From the NCBI RefSeq assembly GCF_000160755.1, contig NZ_GG668576.1, positions 1,074,308 to 1,138,307 of the forward strand: a stretch of 64,000 nt of DNA. The letters run 5' to 3'. This document shows positions 1 to 8,423 of this stretch, one piece after another. Every line of letters starts with the position of its first letter. Position 1 is the first letter of the stretch. This DNA is from Proteus mirabilis ATCC 29906 (GTDB taxonomy: Bacteria > Pseudomonadota > Gammaproteobacteria > Enterobacterales > Enterobacteriaceae). The position numbers and the translations under genes were made by a program. A model generated the notes under the pieces. The model was not told the origin of the DNA, did not search any database, and saw only the letters and a list, made by a program, of their open reading frames with translations.

Positions 1-30
1 GTTTTTTATATTATCTTCTTTATTGATAAA

Positions 31-60
31 CAAAAAAACCTGATATAAACATACCAGGTT
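31..60 (-). terminator. Terminator of grcA
   Basis: On the minus strand a 6-bp stem (AACCTG/CAGGTT, 37-42 with 55-60) with a 12-nt loop is followed by seven T residues. It lies about 30 bases past the grcA stop codon, where an intrinsic terminator is expected. Confidence 0.75.
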
Positions 61-90
61 CTATCATTACTTAATGATTTTTAGTGAAAA

Positions 91-474
91 TTACAGGCTT
101 TCAGTGAAAGTACGAGTAATTACATCACGTTGTTGTTCTGGTGTCAGTGAGTTAAAACGCACTGCATAGCCGGATACACGAATAGTCAATTGAGGATATT
201 TCTCAGGATTGTTAACGGCATCTTCTAATGTTTCACGGCTTAATACGTTAACGTTTAGGTGTTGACCACCTTCTACACGTACTACCGGTTTAGATTCTAC
301 CGGTACTTCACGGTATTCGATGTTGCCTAATGCATCACGGCTAACAACTTGGCCTTCTTCAAAGCCTTTTTTTGCACAAATACAACGTGCTTCGCCGTTT
401 TCATCATCTAACAACCAAAAAGAATGTAATAAATCGTCGTTATCAGCTTTAGTAATTTGGATACCAGTAATCAT
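91..474 (-). CDS. grcA: Autonomous glycyl radical cofactor GrcA (YfiD)
   Basis: A 127-residue protein that repairs pyruvate formate-lyase: it replaces the C-terminal part of an oxygen-damaged enzyme and carries the glycyl radical. The glycyl-radical signature RVSGYAVRF lies at residues 99-107, with the radical glycine at G102. The sequence closely follows E. coli YfiD from MITGIQ to the end. The open frame extends 14 codons further upstream, but I chose the ATG at 474 because it matches the family length and has GGAGGT just upstream. It is transcribed alone, leftward, from a promoter with a perfect FNR box at 588-601, fitting anaerobic induction. Confidence 0.97.
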   Translation of the reverse strand: MITGIQITKADNDDLLHSFWLLDDENGEARCICAKKGFEEGQVVSRDALGNIEYREVPVESKPVVRVEGGQHLNVNVLSRETLEDAVNNPEKYPQLTIRVSGYAVRFNSLTPEQQRDVITRTFTESL

Positions 475-552
475 TTCGACCTCCAATGTGGGCACAAAAT
501 CAAATTCTAATGGCATATCAGAATTTGGGTATTTGGTCTAACCAATGTTTCT

Positions 553-601
553 GTTTACTTATATACCAGTATAAATGGCGTCATTCTTTGATAAATATCA
601 A
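553..601 (-). promoter_or_regulatory. FNR-activated promoter of grcA
   Basis: TTGAT-AAAT-ATCAA at 588-601 is an exact match to the FNR consensus. On the minus strand TATATA at 565-560 fits a -10 element. If transcription starts near 553, the FNR box is centred at about -41.5, the usual class II activator position. The E. coli yfiD gene is known to be FNR-activated, so site and gene agree. Start point inferred, not measured. Confidence 0.75.
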
Positions 602-808
602 TAAAATTGATAAGGACATAACGGGTAATGGTGCAAAGTCTTGTTTTAAATCAATAATTACAACCCATGCAATTGCAATTTTTTTTGTAAATTTTCAAAA
701 AATTTTTTAAATAACAATTAATTCGATTTTTTCGAGACGGAACATTTTCTTTCCATGGGTGAAATCGGTAAGCTTAGCCCCATAAGATATCAACAAGGAT
801 TTTATGTT

Positions 809-1489
809 ATGACTACACCATTAACTTGGCATGATGTAATAGGTGCTGAAAAAGAAAAACCCTATTTTCAGCAAATTTTGTCTCAAGTCGCACAACAAAG
901 ACAAGCAGGCAAAATAATTTATCCTCCACAAGAAGATGTATTTAACGCTTTTCGCTTCACTCCCTTTGAAAATGTTAATGTTGTGATTTTAGGTCAAGAT
1001 CCTTACCACGGCCCCAATCAAGCCCATGGGCTTTCCTTTTCTGTACGTCCCGGTGTTCCGGCTCCCCCTTCATTAGTTAATATGTATAAAGAGCTTGAAC
1101 AAGAATACCCTGACTTCAAACGACCTAATCATGGTTATCTTGAGAGTTGGGCTCAACAAGGGGTATTACTACTTAATACTGTTCTTACGGTAGAGAAAGG
1201 CCAAGCTCACTCTCATGCTAACTATGGTTGGGAAGTTTTTACTGACGCGGTTATCGAACAAATTAATCAACGTCGTGAAGGAGTTATTTTCCTACTTTGG
1301 GGCGCTCATGCTCAGAAAAAAGGTCGTTTTATTGATACTAATAAACACTTTATCTTAAAAGCCCCTCACCCTTCACCACTCTCTGCACATCGTGGTTTTT
1401 TAGGATGTGGTCATTTTAAACAAACCAATAATCTATTAGCGCAACAAGGACGCACGCCCATTAATTGGCAACTTGATCCTATTGAATAA
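809..1489 (+). CDS. ung: Uracil-DNA glycosylase
   Basis: A 226-residue family 1 uracil-DNA glycosylase that removes uracil from DNA as the first step of base excision repair. The water-activating motif GQDPYHG is at residues 62-68, with the catalytic aspartate at D64. The C-terminal [11 protein letters not shown] segment supplies the second catalytic residue (histidine) and the DNA-intercalating loop. The frame is open from an ATG at 755, but that adds 18 residues absent from E. coli Ung (MANELTWHDV...). The ATG at 809 gives [10 protein letters not shown] and has AAGGA upstream. Single gene, converging on grpE with a shared terminator between them. Confidence 0.96.
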   Translation: MTTPLTWHDVIGAEKEKPYFQQILSQVAQQRQAGKIIYPPQEDVFNAFRFTPFENVNVVILGQDPYHGPNQAHGLSFSVRPGVPAPPSLVNMYKELEQEYPDFKRPNHGYLESWAQQGVLLLNTVLTVEKGQAHSHANYGWEVFTDAVIEQINQRREGVIFLLWGAHAQKKGRFIDTNKHFILKAPHPSPLSAHRGFLGCGHFKQTNNLLAQQGRTPINWQLDPIE

Positions 1490-1507
1490 ACTAGTGATAA
1501 AAACACA

Positions 1508-1529
1508 AAACCGCACAAAAGTGCGGTTT
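1508..1529. terminator. Shared terminator between ung and grpE
   Basis: A perfect 9-bp stem (AAACCGCAC/GTGCGGTTT) with an AAAA tetraloop. The T-rich tail is on the minus-strand side, so it best terminates leftward grpE transcripts and may also stop ung. Confidence 0.75.
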
Positions 1530-1577
1530 ACTTATCCTACGCCCTGACTTGGCGCATTGATATAAGAATTATGGCTC

Positions 1578-2189
1578 TTATTTCGATACTACTACCATTG
1601 CTGGACGTAATAGACGACCATTTAAGGTATAGCCTTTTTGCATCACATCAACGACATGGTTTGCTTCATGCTCAGGACTATCAATTAATGTCATAGCTTG
1701 GTGTACTTCGGGGTTGAAGGCGACATTTTTTTCTTCAACGACTTCAATACCAAACTTACGCACCGCATCTAAGAATGATTTCAGGGTTAACTCTAAACCT
1801 TCAATCATCGGTTTCATTTGTTCATTTTCATGATCAGCGGCAGATAAAGCACGCTCTAAATTATCCAATACAGGTAGTAGCTCATTAGAAAATTTCTCAA
1901 GCGCAAATTTATGTGCTTTTTCAACATCCTGTTGAGTACGACGGCGAATATTCTCAATTTCGGCTTGAGCACGGATCATCGCTTCACGTTCCGTTTTTTG
2001 TGATTGCTGCAACTGTTTTTCCAACTCATCAACGCGTGCAAGCGCTTGAACTAACTCAGCTTGTGCATCAAACTCCGCCTGAGCGTCTTCGCTTTTCACT
2101 TGCTCTTGAGATTCATTCATTACCGATTCCATTCCTTCTTTTTCTTTTGAGACTTGCTCTTCATGTACGTTTTGTTCTTTACTACTCAT
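1578..2189 (-). CDS. grpE: Nucleotide exchange factor GrpE
   Basis: A 203-residue co-chaperone that releases ADP from DnaK in the DnaK-DnaJ-GrpE folding cycle in the cytoplasm. The acidic, Gln/Glu-rich N-terminus leads into a long coiled coil (about residues 50-100, containing [12 protein letters not shown]), then the dimer helices (KFALEKF...[12 protein letters not shown]). The C-terminal beta wing ends [19 protein letters not shown]. Length is close to E. coli GrpE (197). It is divergent from nadK and has a sigma-32 promoter just upstream. Confidence 0.97.
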   Translation of the reverse strand: MSSKEQNVHEEQVSKEKEGMESVMNESQEQVKSEDAQAEFDAQAELVQALARVDELEKQLQQSQKTEREAMIRAQAEIENIRRRTQQDVEKAHKFALEKFSNELLPVLDNLERALSAADHENEQMKPMIEGLELTLKSFLDAVRKFGIEVVEEKNVAFNPEVHQAMTLIDSPEHEANHVVDVMQKGYTLNGRLLRPAMVVVSK

Positions 2190-2233
2190 GAATATCTCCG
2201 CGTAGTTTTAGTATTCATCTTCATATTTAGTTT

Positions 2234-2262
2234 ATTATGGGGATCAATAAACGGGTTTCAAG
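2234..2262 (-). promoter_or_regulatory. Sigma-32 heat-shock promoter of grpE
   Basis: On the minus strand CTTGAAAC (2262-2255) and CCCCATAAT (2242-2234) are separated by 12 bases. These match the heat-shock -35 (CTTGAAA) and -10 (CCCCATnT) elements. The location is right for grpE, a classic RpoH-regulated gene. Confidence 0.85.
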
Positions 2263-2290
2263 GAATAGGCGCTAAACGAGGGTAAAAAAA

Positions 2291-3190
2291 ATGCCAGATA
2301 ATACCGTAACGGAAGAAAAACAATTTAAATGCATTGGCATCGTCGGTCATCCCCGCCATCCTGAAGCACTTTCGACACATGAAATGCTCTATTATTGGCT
2401 CCTTGATAAAGGATATGACGTCATTATCGATACCCAAGTTGCTGAAGAATTAAAACTCACCGATGCACAAACGGGCGATTTAACACAAGTCGGCAAACTC
2501 GCTGATCTGGTTATTGTTGTTGGGGGTGATGGCAATATGCTAGGCGCCGCCCGTGTTTTATCGCGCTATAATATCAAAGTGATTGGTGTAAACCGCGGTA
2601 ACTTAGGTTTTCTGACCGATCTTGATCCTGATAACGCATTACAACAATTAACTAATGTATTAGCAGGCCATTATCGTGAAGAAAAACGCTTCTTACTTGA
2701 AGCTCGTGTCTGTGCTGAAGGACAAAGAACACGGATTGGCACCGCCATTAATGAAGTCGTGCTTCACCCCGGCAAAGTGGCGCATATGATTGAGTTTGAA
2801 GTCTATATTGATGATCGTTTTGCATTTTCACAACGTTCTGATGGTCTAATTATTACCACACCAACCGGATCGACGGCGTATTCACTCTCTGCAGGTGGCC
2901 CTATTCTTACACCTAATCTTGATGCGATTGCGCTGGTTCCGATGTTTCCCCATACGCTCTCTTCACGCCCTTTAGTCATTAGTAGCGACAGTCAAATTCG
3001 CTTAAAATTCTCACAAACCAATATTGATTACGAAGTCAGTTGTGATAGTCAGCTTGTATTACCTATCAAAGAAGGGGATGAGGTAATTATTAAGCGGAGT
3101 CGACAAAAACTTAATTTAGTCCACCCAACTGACTACAACTATTTTAATACACTCAGCTCAAAATTAGGTTGGTCAAAAAAAATGTTCTGA
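2291..3190 (+). CDS. nadK: NAD kinase
   Basis: A 299-residue ATP-dependent NAD+ kinase, the cell's source of NADP+. The GGDG phosphate-binding motif is at residues 78-81 within [10 protein letters not shown]. The NAD-binding [15 protein letters not shown] block and the NEVVLHPGK segment follow in the family order. The sequence follows E. coli NadK (292 aa) to the final LGWSKKxF; the N-terminus is seven residues longer. It is divergent from grpE and 85 bases upstream of recN, as in other enterobacteria. The LexA boxes of recN begin 20 bases after its stop. Confidence 0.97.
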   Translation: MPDNTVTEEKQFKCIGIVGHPRHPEALSTHEMLYYWLLDKGYDVIIDTQVAEELKLTDAQTGDLTQVGKLADLVIVVGGDGNMLGAARVLSRYNIKVIGVNRGNLGFLTDLDPDNALQQLTNVLAGHYREEKRFLLEARVCAEGQRTRIGTAINEVVLHPGKVAHMIEFEVYIDDRFAFSQRSDGLIITTPTGSTAYSLSAGGPILTPNLDAIALVPMFPHTLSSRPLVISSDSQIRLKFSQTNIDYEVSCDSQLVLPIKEGDEVIIKRSRQKLNLVHPTDYNYFNTLSSKLGWSKKMF

Positions 3191-3209
3191 TTTTTGTGCC
3201 TCGCTACTT

Positions 3210-3249
3210 TACTGTATAAAAAACCAGTTTATACTGTATGTAATTACAG
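3210..3249 (+). promoter_or_regulatory. Two LexA boxes in the recN promoter
   Basis: Two sites of the form CTG-N10-CAG: 3212-3227 (CTGTATAAAAAACCAG) and 3234-3249 (CTGTATGTAATTACAG). A TATACT hexamer at 3230-3235 bridges them and fits a -10 element, so LexA on either site would block RNA polymerase. Multiple LexA boxes are known for E. coli recN. Confidence 0.85.
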
Positions 3250-3275
3250 ATATGTTTTTATACAGGAGAGGCACT

Positions 3276-4937
3276 ATGCTGACTCAATTAACTATTAGTC
3301 ATTTTGCCATAGTCCGTGAACTTGAAATCGACTTTTCTGGTGGCATGACCACAATTACCGGTGAAACGGGCGCAGGTAAATCTATTGCGATTGACGCATT
3401 AGGCTTGTGTTTAGGAAACCGTGGTGATGCTAATATGGTTCGCCCTGGTGCCACTAGAGCGGATTTATGCGCACGATTTTCACTCTCTGATACCCCTTCA
3501 GCCCAGCGTTGGTTAGAAGAACATCATCTTGACGATCATAACGAATGCCTATTAAGAAGAACCATTGCAGCAGATGGCCGCTCTCGTGGTTTTATTAATG
3601 GTACTTCTGTCCCTTTGTCTCAACTAAGAGAGCTTGGCTCATTGCTGATCCAAATTCATGGGCAACATGCTCATCAACAACTATTAGAGCCTCGCTACCA
3701 AAAACATTTACTTGATATCTATGCTAATGAACCTGCTTTATTAAAAAAGATGAAAGCGGCTTATCAAACCTGGCATCAGAGTTGCCAAACCTTAGCGACT
3801 TTTCAACAACAATCTTTAGAAAGAGAAGCAAGGCAACAACTGATTGATTATCACTTAAAAGAGCTTAACGAGTTCCAACCTGTTGCGGGGGAATACCCTG
3901 AATTAGATCAAGAGTATAAAAGGTTATCTAATTGTGGTCAATTTCTGACCTTGAGCCAAAATAGTTTGCAGATCTTAAGTGATAACGAAGAACAAAATAT
4001 TTTAAGTATGCTGAATGTGGCCAAACATGAGATCAGCGAACTTTCCACAATGGAGAGCCAATTTAATTCACTGTTAGATATGCTGGAAGAAGCAAGTATT
4101 CAAATTAGCGAAGTGAGTGATGAACTACGCCACTACAGTGATCGTTTAGAAATGGATCCTAACCGTTTATTCGAATTAGAAAAACGTATTTCCAAATATA
4201 TTAGTCTATCTCGTAAACATCGTGTCACCCCTGAAGAGCTATATGAATTGCATCAACAATTAATTGAAGAAAAAGAGGCACTATTACGCCAAAATGATGA
4301 CTGTGATGCATTAATGGAACAAGTTAAAATTGATCATGCAGCTGCATTGGACGTGGCAAAACAACTTCATCAAATTCGTCAACAGTATGCACACGAATTA
4401 AGCCTGTTGATTACCAATAGCATGCATCAATTATCAATGCCTCATGGCTATCTTACTGTAGATACATTGTTTGATGAAAATGTCTTACAAATTGATGGTG
4501 CGACAAAAGTTGAGTTCAATGTCACCACCAACCCGGGGCAACCTCATCAAGCACTCTCTAAAGTTGCGTCTGGCGGTGAGCTATCACGTATCGCACTTGC
4601 TATCCAAGTGATCACCGCAAAAAAAATGGATACACCCGCGCTGATTTTTGATGAAGTGGATGTTGGTATTAGTGGACCAACAGCAGCTATTGTCGGTAAA
4701 TTATTGCGTGAATTAGGCGAATCGACACAAGTTATGTGTGTTACTCACCTACCGCAAGTAGCAGGCTGTGGTCATCAACACTATTTTGTTAATAAAGAGA
4801 CTAATGGTGAAGAGACAGAAACCACCATGAAGCTGTTAACTAAAAAAGAGCGTTTACAGGAGTTAGCCCGCTTATTAGCAGGAAGTGAAGTGACTAAAAA
4901 CACCCTTGCTAACGCAAAAGATCTGCTGGCAGCCTAA
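3276..4937 (+). CDS. recN: DNA repair protein RecN
   Basis: A 553-residue SMC-like ATPase for recombinational repair of double-strand breaks. The N-terminal Walker A is TGETGAGKS near residues 29-37. A coiled-coil middle runs from about 150 to 360. The C-terminal ABC signature [12 protein letters not shown] and Walker [14 protein letters not shown] follow, then the His-switch segment CVTHLPQVA. Length equals E. coli RecN. The frame opens at 3252, but the ATG at 3276 gives the family start [13 protein letters not shown] and has AGGAGAGG upstream. SOS control is indicated by the two LexA boxes. Confidence 0.97.
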   Translation: MLTQLTISHFAIVRELEIDFSGGMTTITGETGAGKSIAIDALGLCLGNRGDANMVRPGATRADLCARFSLSDTPSAQRWLEEHHLDDHNECLLRRTIAADGRSRGFINGTSVPLSQLRELGSLLIQIHGQHAHQQLLEPRYQKHLLDIYANEPALLKKMKAAYQTWHQSCQTLATFQQQSLEREARQQLIDYHLKELNEFQPVAGEYPELDQEYKRLSNCGQFLTLSQNSLQILSDNEEQNILSMLNVAKHEISELSTMESQFNSLLDMLEEASIQISEVSDELRHYSDRLEMDPNRLFELEKRISKYISLSRKHRVTPEELYELHQQLIEEKEALLRQNDDCDALMEQVKIDHAAALDVAKQLHQIRQQYAHELSLLITNSMHQLSMPHGYLTVDTLFDENVLQIDGATKVEFNVTTNPGQPHQALSKVASGGELSRIALAIQVITAKKMDTPALIFDEVDVGISGPTAAIVGKLLRELGESTQVMCVTHLPQVAGCGHQHYFVNKETNGEETETTMKLLTKKERLQELARLLAGSEVTKNTLANAKDLLAA

Positions 4938-5050
4938 CGATTAACAAACTTTTATCGATATTTAGGGTCTTAGGCAGAGTGTGAAAGGTTTTCAATTGCT
5001 GCATTGTCGATTATCATCGTCACTATGACCCTAAAAGGAATGTAATAGCC

Positions 5051-5413
5051 ATGCGTTTTAAACTGTTAAAAGTTGCCGCCTTATCTTTAGTCGTAATGAC
5101 TTCAGGTTGCTCGATGTTCGAAAGACTGGTTTATCACCCAGATATCAATCAGGGTAATTATTTAACACCAGCCGAAGTCGCCAAAGTTCAACAAGGAATG
5201 ACACAGCAGCAAGTTCAATTTGCCCTCGGAACACCTATGCTGAAAGATCCTTTCGGAACTCAAACTTGGTATTATGTTTTCCGTGAACAGCCAGGCCATC
5301 AAAAAGTGCGTCAAGAAACTCTGACACTGACATTTGATAATAATGGCATACTGACTAAGATTGACAAACAAGGTGATATGCCGAGTTTTTCTAATCAAAC
5401 CAGTAAAGACTAA
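5051..5413 (+). CDS. bamE: Outer membrane assembly lipoprotein BamE
   Basis: A 120-residue lipoprotein subunit of the BAM complex, which inserts beta-barrel proteins into the outer membrane. A lipoprotein signal peptide ends at C20 (MTSGC). The mature part carries the family segments [17 protein letters not shown] and [14 protein letters not shown]. coli BamE (SmpA) has 113 residues. It is a single gene downstream of recN, as in E. coli, with AAAAGGAA upstream of the ATG. Confidence 0.95.
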   Translation: MRFKLLKVAALSLVVMTSGCSMFERLVYHPDINQGNYLTPAEVAKVQQGMTQQQVQFALGTPMLKDPFGTQTWYYVFREQPGHQKVRQETLTLTFDNNGILTKIDKQGDMPSFSNQTSKD

Positions 5414-5444
5414 TCTCACTATACGATTGGCAAAAACGAAATTG

Positions 5445-5480
5445 CACCCCATTTGTAATTCAACAATGGGGTGTGTTTTA
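5445..5480 (+). terminator. Terminator of bamE
   Basis: A perfect 9-bp stem (CACCCCATT/AATGGGGTG, 5445-5453 with 5465-5473) with an 11-nt loop, followed by TGTTTTAT. Confidence 0.75.
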
Positions 5481-5545
5481 TGACCAACATATCGGCGCAA
5501 TCAATGAGATACAATGATTTGATTATGACGTAGTGAAAATGTTAA

Positions 5546-5839
5546 CTATTCAGTTTTCTGGCGTGCTTTTTCAGCGCGTTTACGGCGCATCTCTTTAGGA
5601 TCAGCGATTAACGGTCGATAGATTTCAACGCGATCGCCATCACGCACATTATCACTCAATTTTGCTGGCCGACTATAGATACCCACTTTATTTTTAGTTA
5701 AATCGATATCATTACAAATCGTTAAAATATTTGAGGCAATAATTGCTTGTTCAACAGTATCCCCCAGTGTTAACTCCACAGGGATAACATATTGTTTATC
5801 TGGTAACGCGTAGGCTACCTCAACCCATATTTTAGTCAC
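5546..5839 (-). CDS. rnfH: RnfH family ubiquitin-fold protein
   Basis: A 97-residue protein of the RnfH (YfjF) family, which has a beta-grasp fold; its biochemical role is not established. Conserved segments are [31 protein letters not shown] and [26 protein letters not shown]. The start overlaps the end of ratA by eight bases, so the two are probably translationally coupled, as is usual for this pair in gammaproteobacteria. Confidence 0.95.
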   Translation of the reverse strand: MTKIWVEVAYALPDKQYVIPVELTLGDTVEQAIIASNILTICNDIDLTKNKVGIYSRPAKLSDNVRDGDRVEIYRPLIADPKEMRRKRAEKARQKTE

Positions 5840-6266
5840 GATAAATCTCTTTCGCTCTTTGAGTAAACGCCTGCACCATATTATTTGTTAAGTCTTTAAA
5901 AATACGGCCAAAAGCTAACTCAATTAATTTATTGGTGAACTCAAAGTCTAGCTGAAACTCAACCTTACATGCATTATCATCTAATGCGGTAAATACCCAG
6001 CCTCCGGTTAGTTTACGAAAAGGGCCATCCACAAGACGCATATCAACACGTTCATTGGTTTTTAAAAAATTATGGGTAGTAAATGTTTTACTGATCCCTG
6101 CTTTAGAAACCTGAACAGATGCAATCATTTCTTCTGGAGTGCTTTTGATCAGTTTACTTCCAACGCATCCTGGTAGAAAATCAGGATAAGTAAGAACATC
6201 ATTCACTAGTTTAAACATTTGCTCTGCACTAAAAGGAACTAGAGCAGATCGACTAATCTGAGGCAT
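5832..6266 (-). CDS. ratA: RatA/Coq10-like START-domain protein
   Basis: A 144-residue protein of the polyketide cyclase/START fold. In E. coli RatA was reported as a toxin that binds the 50S subunit and blocks 70S formation; its relatives include mitochondrial Coq10, a quinone-binding protein. It begins [18 protein letters not shown] and carries the typical [11 protein letters not shown] segment and a C-terminal helix ([13 protein letters not shown]). It is the first gene of the ratA-rnfH pair and is divergent from smpB, as in E. coli. Confidence 0.94.
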   Translation of the reverse strand: MPQISRSALVPFSAEQMFKLVNDVLTYPDFLPGCVGSKLIKSTPEEMIASVQVSKAGISKTFTTHNFLKTNERVDMRLVDGPFRKLTGGWVFTALDDNACKVEFQLDFEFTNKLIELAFGRIFKDLTNNMVQAFTQRAKEIYRD

Positions 6267-6422
6267 AGTTATTCCTGTACGACAACACTGTGTGCGATCA
6301 TATCATTGAACAGTGATTAAATAAAAATCTAATGGAATATAGCTTAAGTTTTACGCAATTGAAAAGAAAACAGACGCTTAAATGATTTCTTTCTATTGCT
6401 CATACAGTATAATGTGGAAATT

Positions 6423-6905
6423 ATGACAAAGAAAAAATCACACAAACCCGGCTCTGCCACTATTGCACTCAATAAACGTGCTCGCCATGAATATTTCATT
6501 GAAGATGAAATCGAGGCGGGACTGTCGTTACAGGGCTGGGAAGTTAAATCACTGCGTGCGGGTAAAGCCAATATCAGTGATAGCTATGTAATCATGCGTG
6601 ATGGTGAGGCGTACCTGTTTGGTGCCACCATTACACCGTTAAACGTTGCCTCTACTCATGTTGTTTGTGATCCGACACGTACGCGTAAGCTGTTATTAAA
6701 ACAACGTGAATTAGCTAATCTCTATGGCCAAATAAACCGTGATGGTTACACCGTGGTTGCCCTTTCCTTATATTGGAAAAATGCATGGTGTAAAATCAAA
6801 ATTGGCGTAGCTAAAGGTAAAAAAGATCACGATAAGCGTGACACCATAAAAGATCGTGAGTGGAAATTAGACAAAGCACGGATCATGAAAAATGCTAACC
6901 GCTAA
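6423..6905 (+). CDS. smpB: SsrA-binding protein SmpB
   Basis: A 160-residue RNA-binding protein that delivers tmRNA to stalled ribosomes for trans-translation. The OB-fold core contains [37 protein letters not shown] and KLLLKQREL. The basic C-terminal tail (HDKRD...[16 protein letters not shown]) is the part that occupies the decoding centre. The frame opens at 6396, but the ATG at 6423 gives [10 protein letters not shown], the family start and length. ssrA follows 59 bases downstream, the usual arrangement. Confidence 0.97.
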   Translation: MTKKKSHKPGSATIALNKRARHEYFIEDEIEAGLSLQGWEVKSLRAGKANISDSYVIMRDGEAYLFGATITPLNVASTHVVCDPTRTRKLLLKQRELANLYGQINRDGYTVVALSLYWKNAWCKIKIGVAKGKKDHDKRDTIKDREWKLDKARIMKNANR

Positions 6906-6964
6906 ATTGCGTTAACTACTAGCAATAGCAGGTATTTTTCTGATATACTCACTTTCAACAACTT

Positions 6965-7331
6965 GGGGCTGATTCTGGATTCGACGGGATTTGCGAAACC
7001 CAAGGTGCATGCCGAGGGGCGGTTGGCCTCGTAAAAAGCCGCAAAAAGATAGTCGCAAACGACAATCAATATAAAGCACTAGCAGCTTAATAACCTGCCT
7101 AGAGCCTTCTCTCCCTAGCTTCCGCTCTTAAGACGGGGATAAAGAGGAGTCAAACCCAAAAGAGATCGCGTGGATGCCTAGCTTGGGGTTGAAGCGTTAA
7201 ATTTAATCAAGCTAGCTTATTTGTGGCGTGTCTGTCCGCAGCAAGTAAGTGAATTTAAAGACTAGACTAAGCATGTAGTGCCGCGGATGTAGAAATTTCG
7301 GACGCGGGTTCAACTCCCGCCAGCTCCACCA
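6965..7331 (+). ncRNA. ssrA: tmRNA (SsrA)
   Basis: The 5' end GGGGCTGATTCTGGATTCGA and the 3' end GGGTTCAACTCCCGCCAGC followed by TCCACCA form the tRNA-Ala-like domain and match E. coli tmRNA. The tag reading frame starts at the resume codon GCA (7055-7057) and ends with tandem TAA codons at 7088-7093. It encodes ANDNQYKALAA, one residue longer than the E. coli tag and keeping the ALAA degron. The 3' end is intact. An accessory island begins directly downstream, and ssrA is a common integration site. Confidence 0.97.
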
Positions 7332-7339
7332 AATAAAAC

Positions 7340-7375
7340 AAGGGGTTACGTGAAAACGTAGCCCCTTTCCTTTGT
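7340..7375 (+). terminator. Terminator of ssrA
   Basis: A 12-bp stem (7340-7351 with 7356-7367, one G-T pair) closed by a GAAA tetraloop, followed by a T-rich stretch (TTTCCTTTG). Confidence 0.8.
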
Positions 7376-7413
7376 CTAATGACCACTTTACGTCCACTGC
7401 TTAATCTAGATTC

Positions 7414-8163
7414 ATGAGTAGTTGCTATGAAATTTATAATATTATTTTCGCTAGTAACTGTATTAATTTTTATCCTAATGTTTTTTTTATTGTTACTGGC
7501 ATCTTAGAAGCAAGTAATTTTGATAGTACAAAGTTCGATAACTGGTCAGAACTTTTCTCTATTATAAATGTACTATTAACATCTGCTCTATCTTTTACAT
7601 CTCTGATGATATTGATTGCGACCCTTAAGAATACACAAAAAATGACTAAATCTACTTTTGATGCCTTAGTCAACCAGAGAGATGATAACCACATAAGCCA
7701 AATAGAAAGCCTATGCCAACGTTTTAATCAAACTTTAGATAAAGAAAATACCACTTTTGGTAATAGCGTAGACTGCTATTTTGATACTATGATTTCCGAT
7801 TGGAACCATGGAACAGCTGATTGGATCATAGAAAATAAAATAAAATCTCATGAACTAGTATTAGAACATTGTAAATCTATAAGCATAAATTATATTGGTA
7901 GAATCAATACTGAAACTGATTTATTACTTAGCATATTAAGATCTTTATCTTCAATATCTGATTTAAACAAAAATGATATTGCAAGGGCAATAATAAAAGA
8001 TAGTATTGATGCAGAGAGAAGATTTTGGTTTTGTTGTATGGTAGACGAAAAATCTAATCATGAGTTTTTTACTCACCTTGCTAACTTTACTGACTTTATG
8101 ATTATGAATGAGTCCTTATCCCACGAAGTTTTTATGCAAGAAGTTATGTCAACTGACTCATAA
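7414..8163 (+). CDS. Membrane protein resembling AbiC-type phage abortive infection proteins, probably frameshifted at T8
   Basis: The open frame codes 249 residues. Residues 42-72 (WSELF...LSFTSLMILIATLKNTQ) form a membrane helix whose layout resembles putative AbiC-type proteins: a TM helix, an outside loop, a W/F-rich second TM helix, then a soluble domain. The first TM helix is missing in this frame but present in another: ATG at 7427 reads MKFIILFSLVTVLIFILMFF. The two frames meet at a run of eight T (7481-7488). One extra T would join them into a well-formed two-helix protein. The C-terminus (STDS, stop) is read from a tRNA-Ile fragment, so the end is a recombination junction. Family assignment is tentative; the frameshift logic is visible in the sequence. 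Confidence 0.5.
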   Translation: MSSCYEIYNIIFASNCINFYPNVFFIVTGILEASNFDSTKFDNWSELFSIINVLLTSALSFTSLMILIATLKNTQKMTKSTFDALVNQRDDNHISQIESLCQRFNQTLDKENTTFGNSVDCYFDTMISDWNHGTADWIIENKIKSHELVLEHCKSISINYIGRINTETDLLLSILRSLSSISDLNKNDIARAIIKDSIDAERRFWFCCMVDEKSNHEFFTHLANFTDFMIMNESLSHEVFMQEVMSTDS

Positions 8164-8201
8164 TCGCTTGGTCACTGGTTCAAGTCCAGTAGGGACCACC
8201 A
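8155..8201 (+). other. 3' half of a tRNA-Ile2 (CAU) gene, attachment-site scar
   Basis: The sequence runs from the anticodon loop (CTCATAA) through the 3' anticodon strand TCGCT, variable loop TGGTC, T-arm ACTGG-TTCAAGT-CCAGT and acceptor strand AGGGACC to ACCA. It matches the 3' half of E. coli ileX/ileY (lysidine-modified tRNA-Ile) apart from compensated stem changes. The 5' half (D-arm and 5' acceptor strand) is absent: the bases upstream belong to the preceding open frame. A 3'-half tRNA is the usual right-end scar of an integrated element. A strong terminator follows. Confidence 0.85.
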
Positions 8202-8227
8202 AATTTTAGCTGTTAAATCAGCACATT

Positions 8228-8257
8228 AAGCCACTTCTTAGCAAGTGGCTTTTTTTT
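8228..8257 (+). terminator. Terminator after the tRNA-Ile fragment
   Basis: A perfect 9-bp stem AAGCCACTT/AAGTGGCTT (8228-8236 with 8243-8251), 6-nt loop, then seven T. Probably the original terminator of the tRNA gene. Confidence 0.85.
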
Positions 8258-8270
8258 GTTTTTATAGGCC

Positions 8271-8291
8271 AATGGCGACAAAATGGCGACA
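8271..8291 (+). repeat. Tandem direct repeat beside the tRNA scar
   Basis: AATGGCGACA is followed immediately by AAATGGCGACA, a tandem copy of an 11-base word. It lies 70 bases after the tRNA CCA end. Short direct repeats near a tRNA integration site may be recombinase arm sites; this role is inferred. Confidence 0.5.
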
Positions 8292-8423
8292 GTTTTTGTA
8301 AGTATAAAATGAAACTCTTTCTACTTCGTTAAAAATAAGAAAATTAAATACCAAAGATAAATGCATTATTTTGTTATATATTGCATTGAATCATTATATT
8401 TTTTAATTTTATTAGGGTTTTCT

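Noticed and set aside
660-690. A second FNR-like site in the grcA-ung intergenic region (TTGTAAATTTTCAA)
   Set aside because: It departs from the consensus in both half-sites, and the spacing to the first box does not match the known yfiD arrangement.
5162-5500. A 112-codon frame on the minus strand across bamE
   Set aside because: It overlaps bamE antisense and runs through the bamE terminator; a shadow of the real gene.
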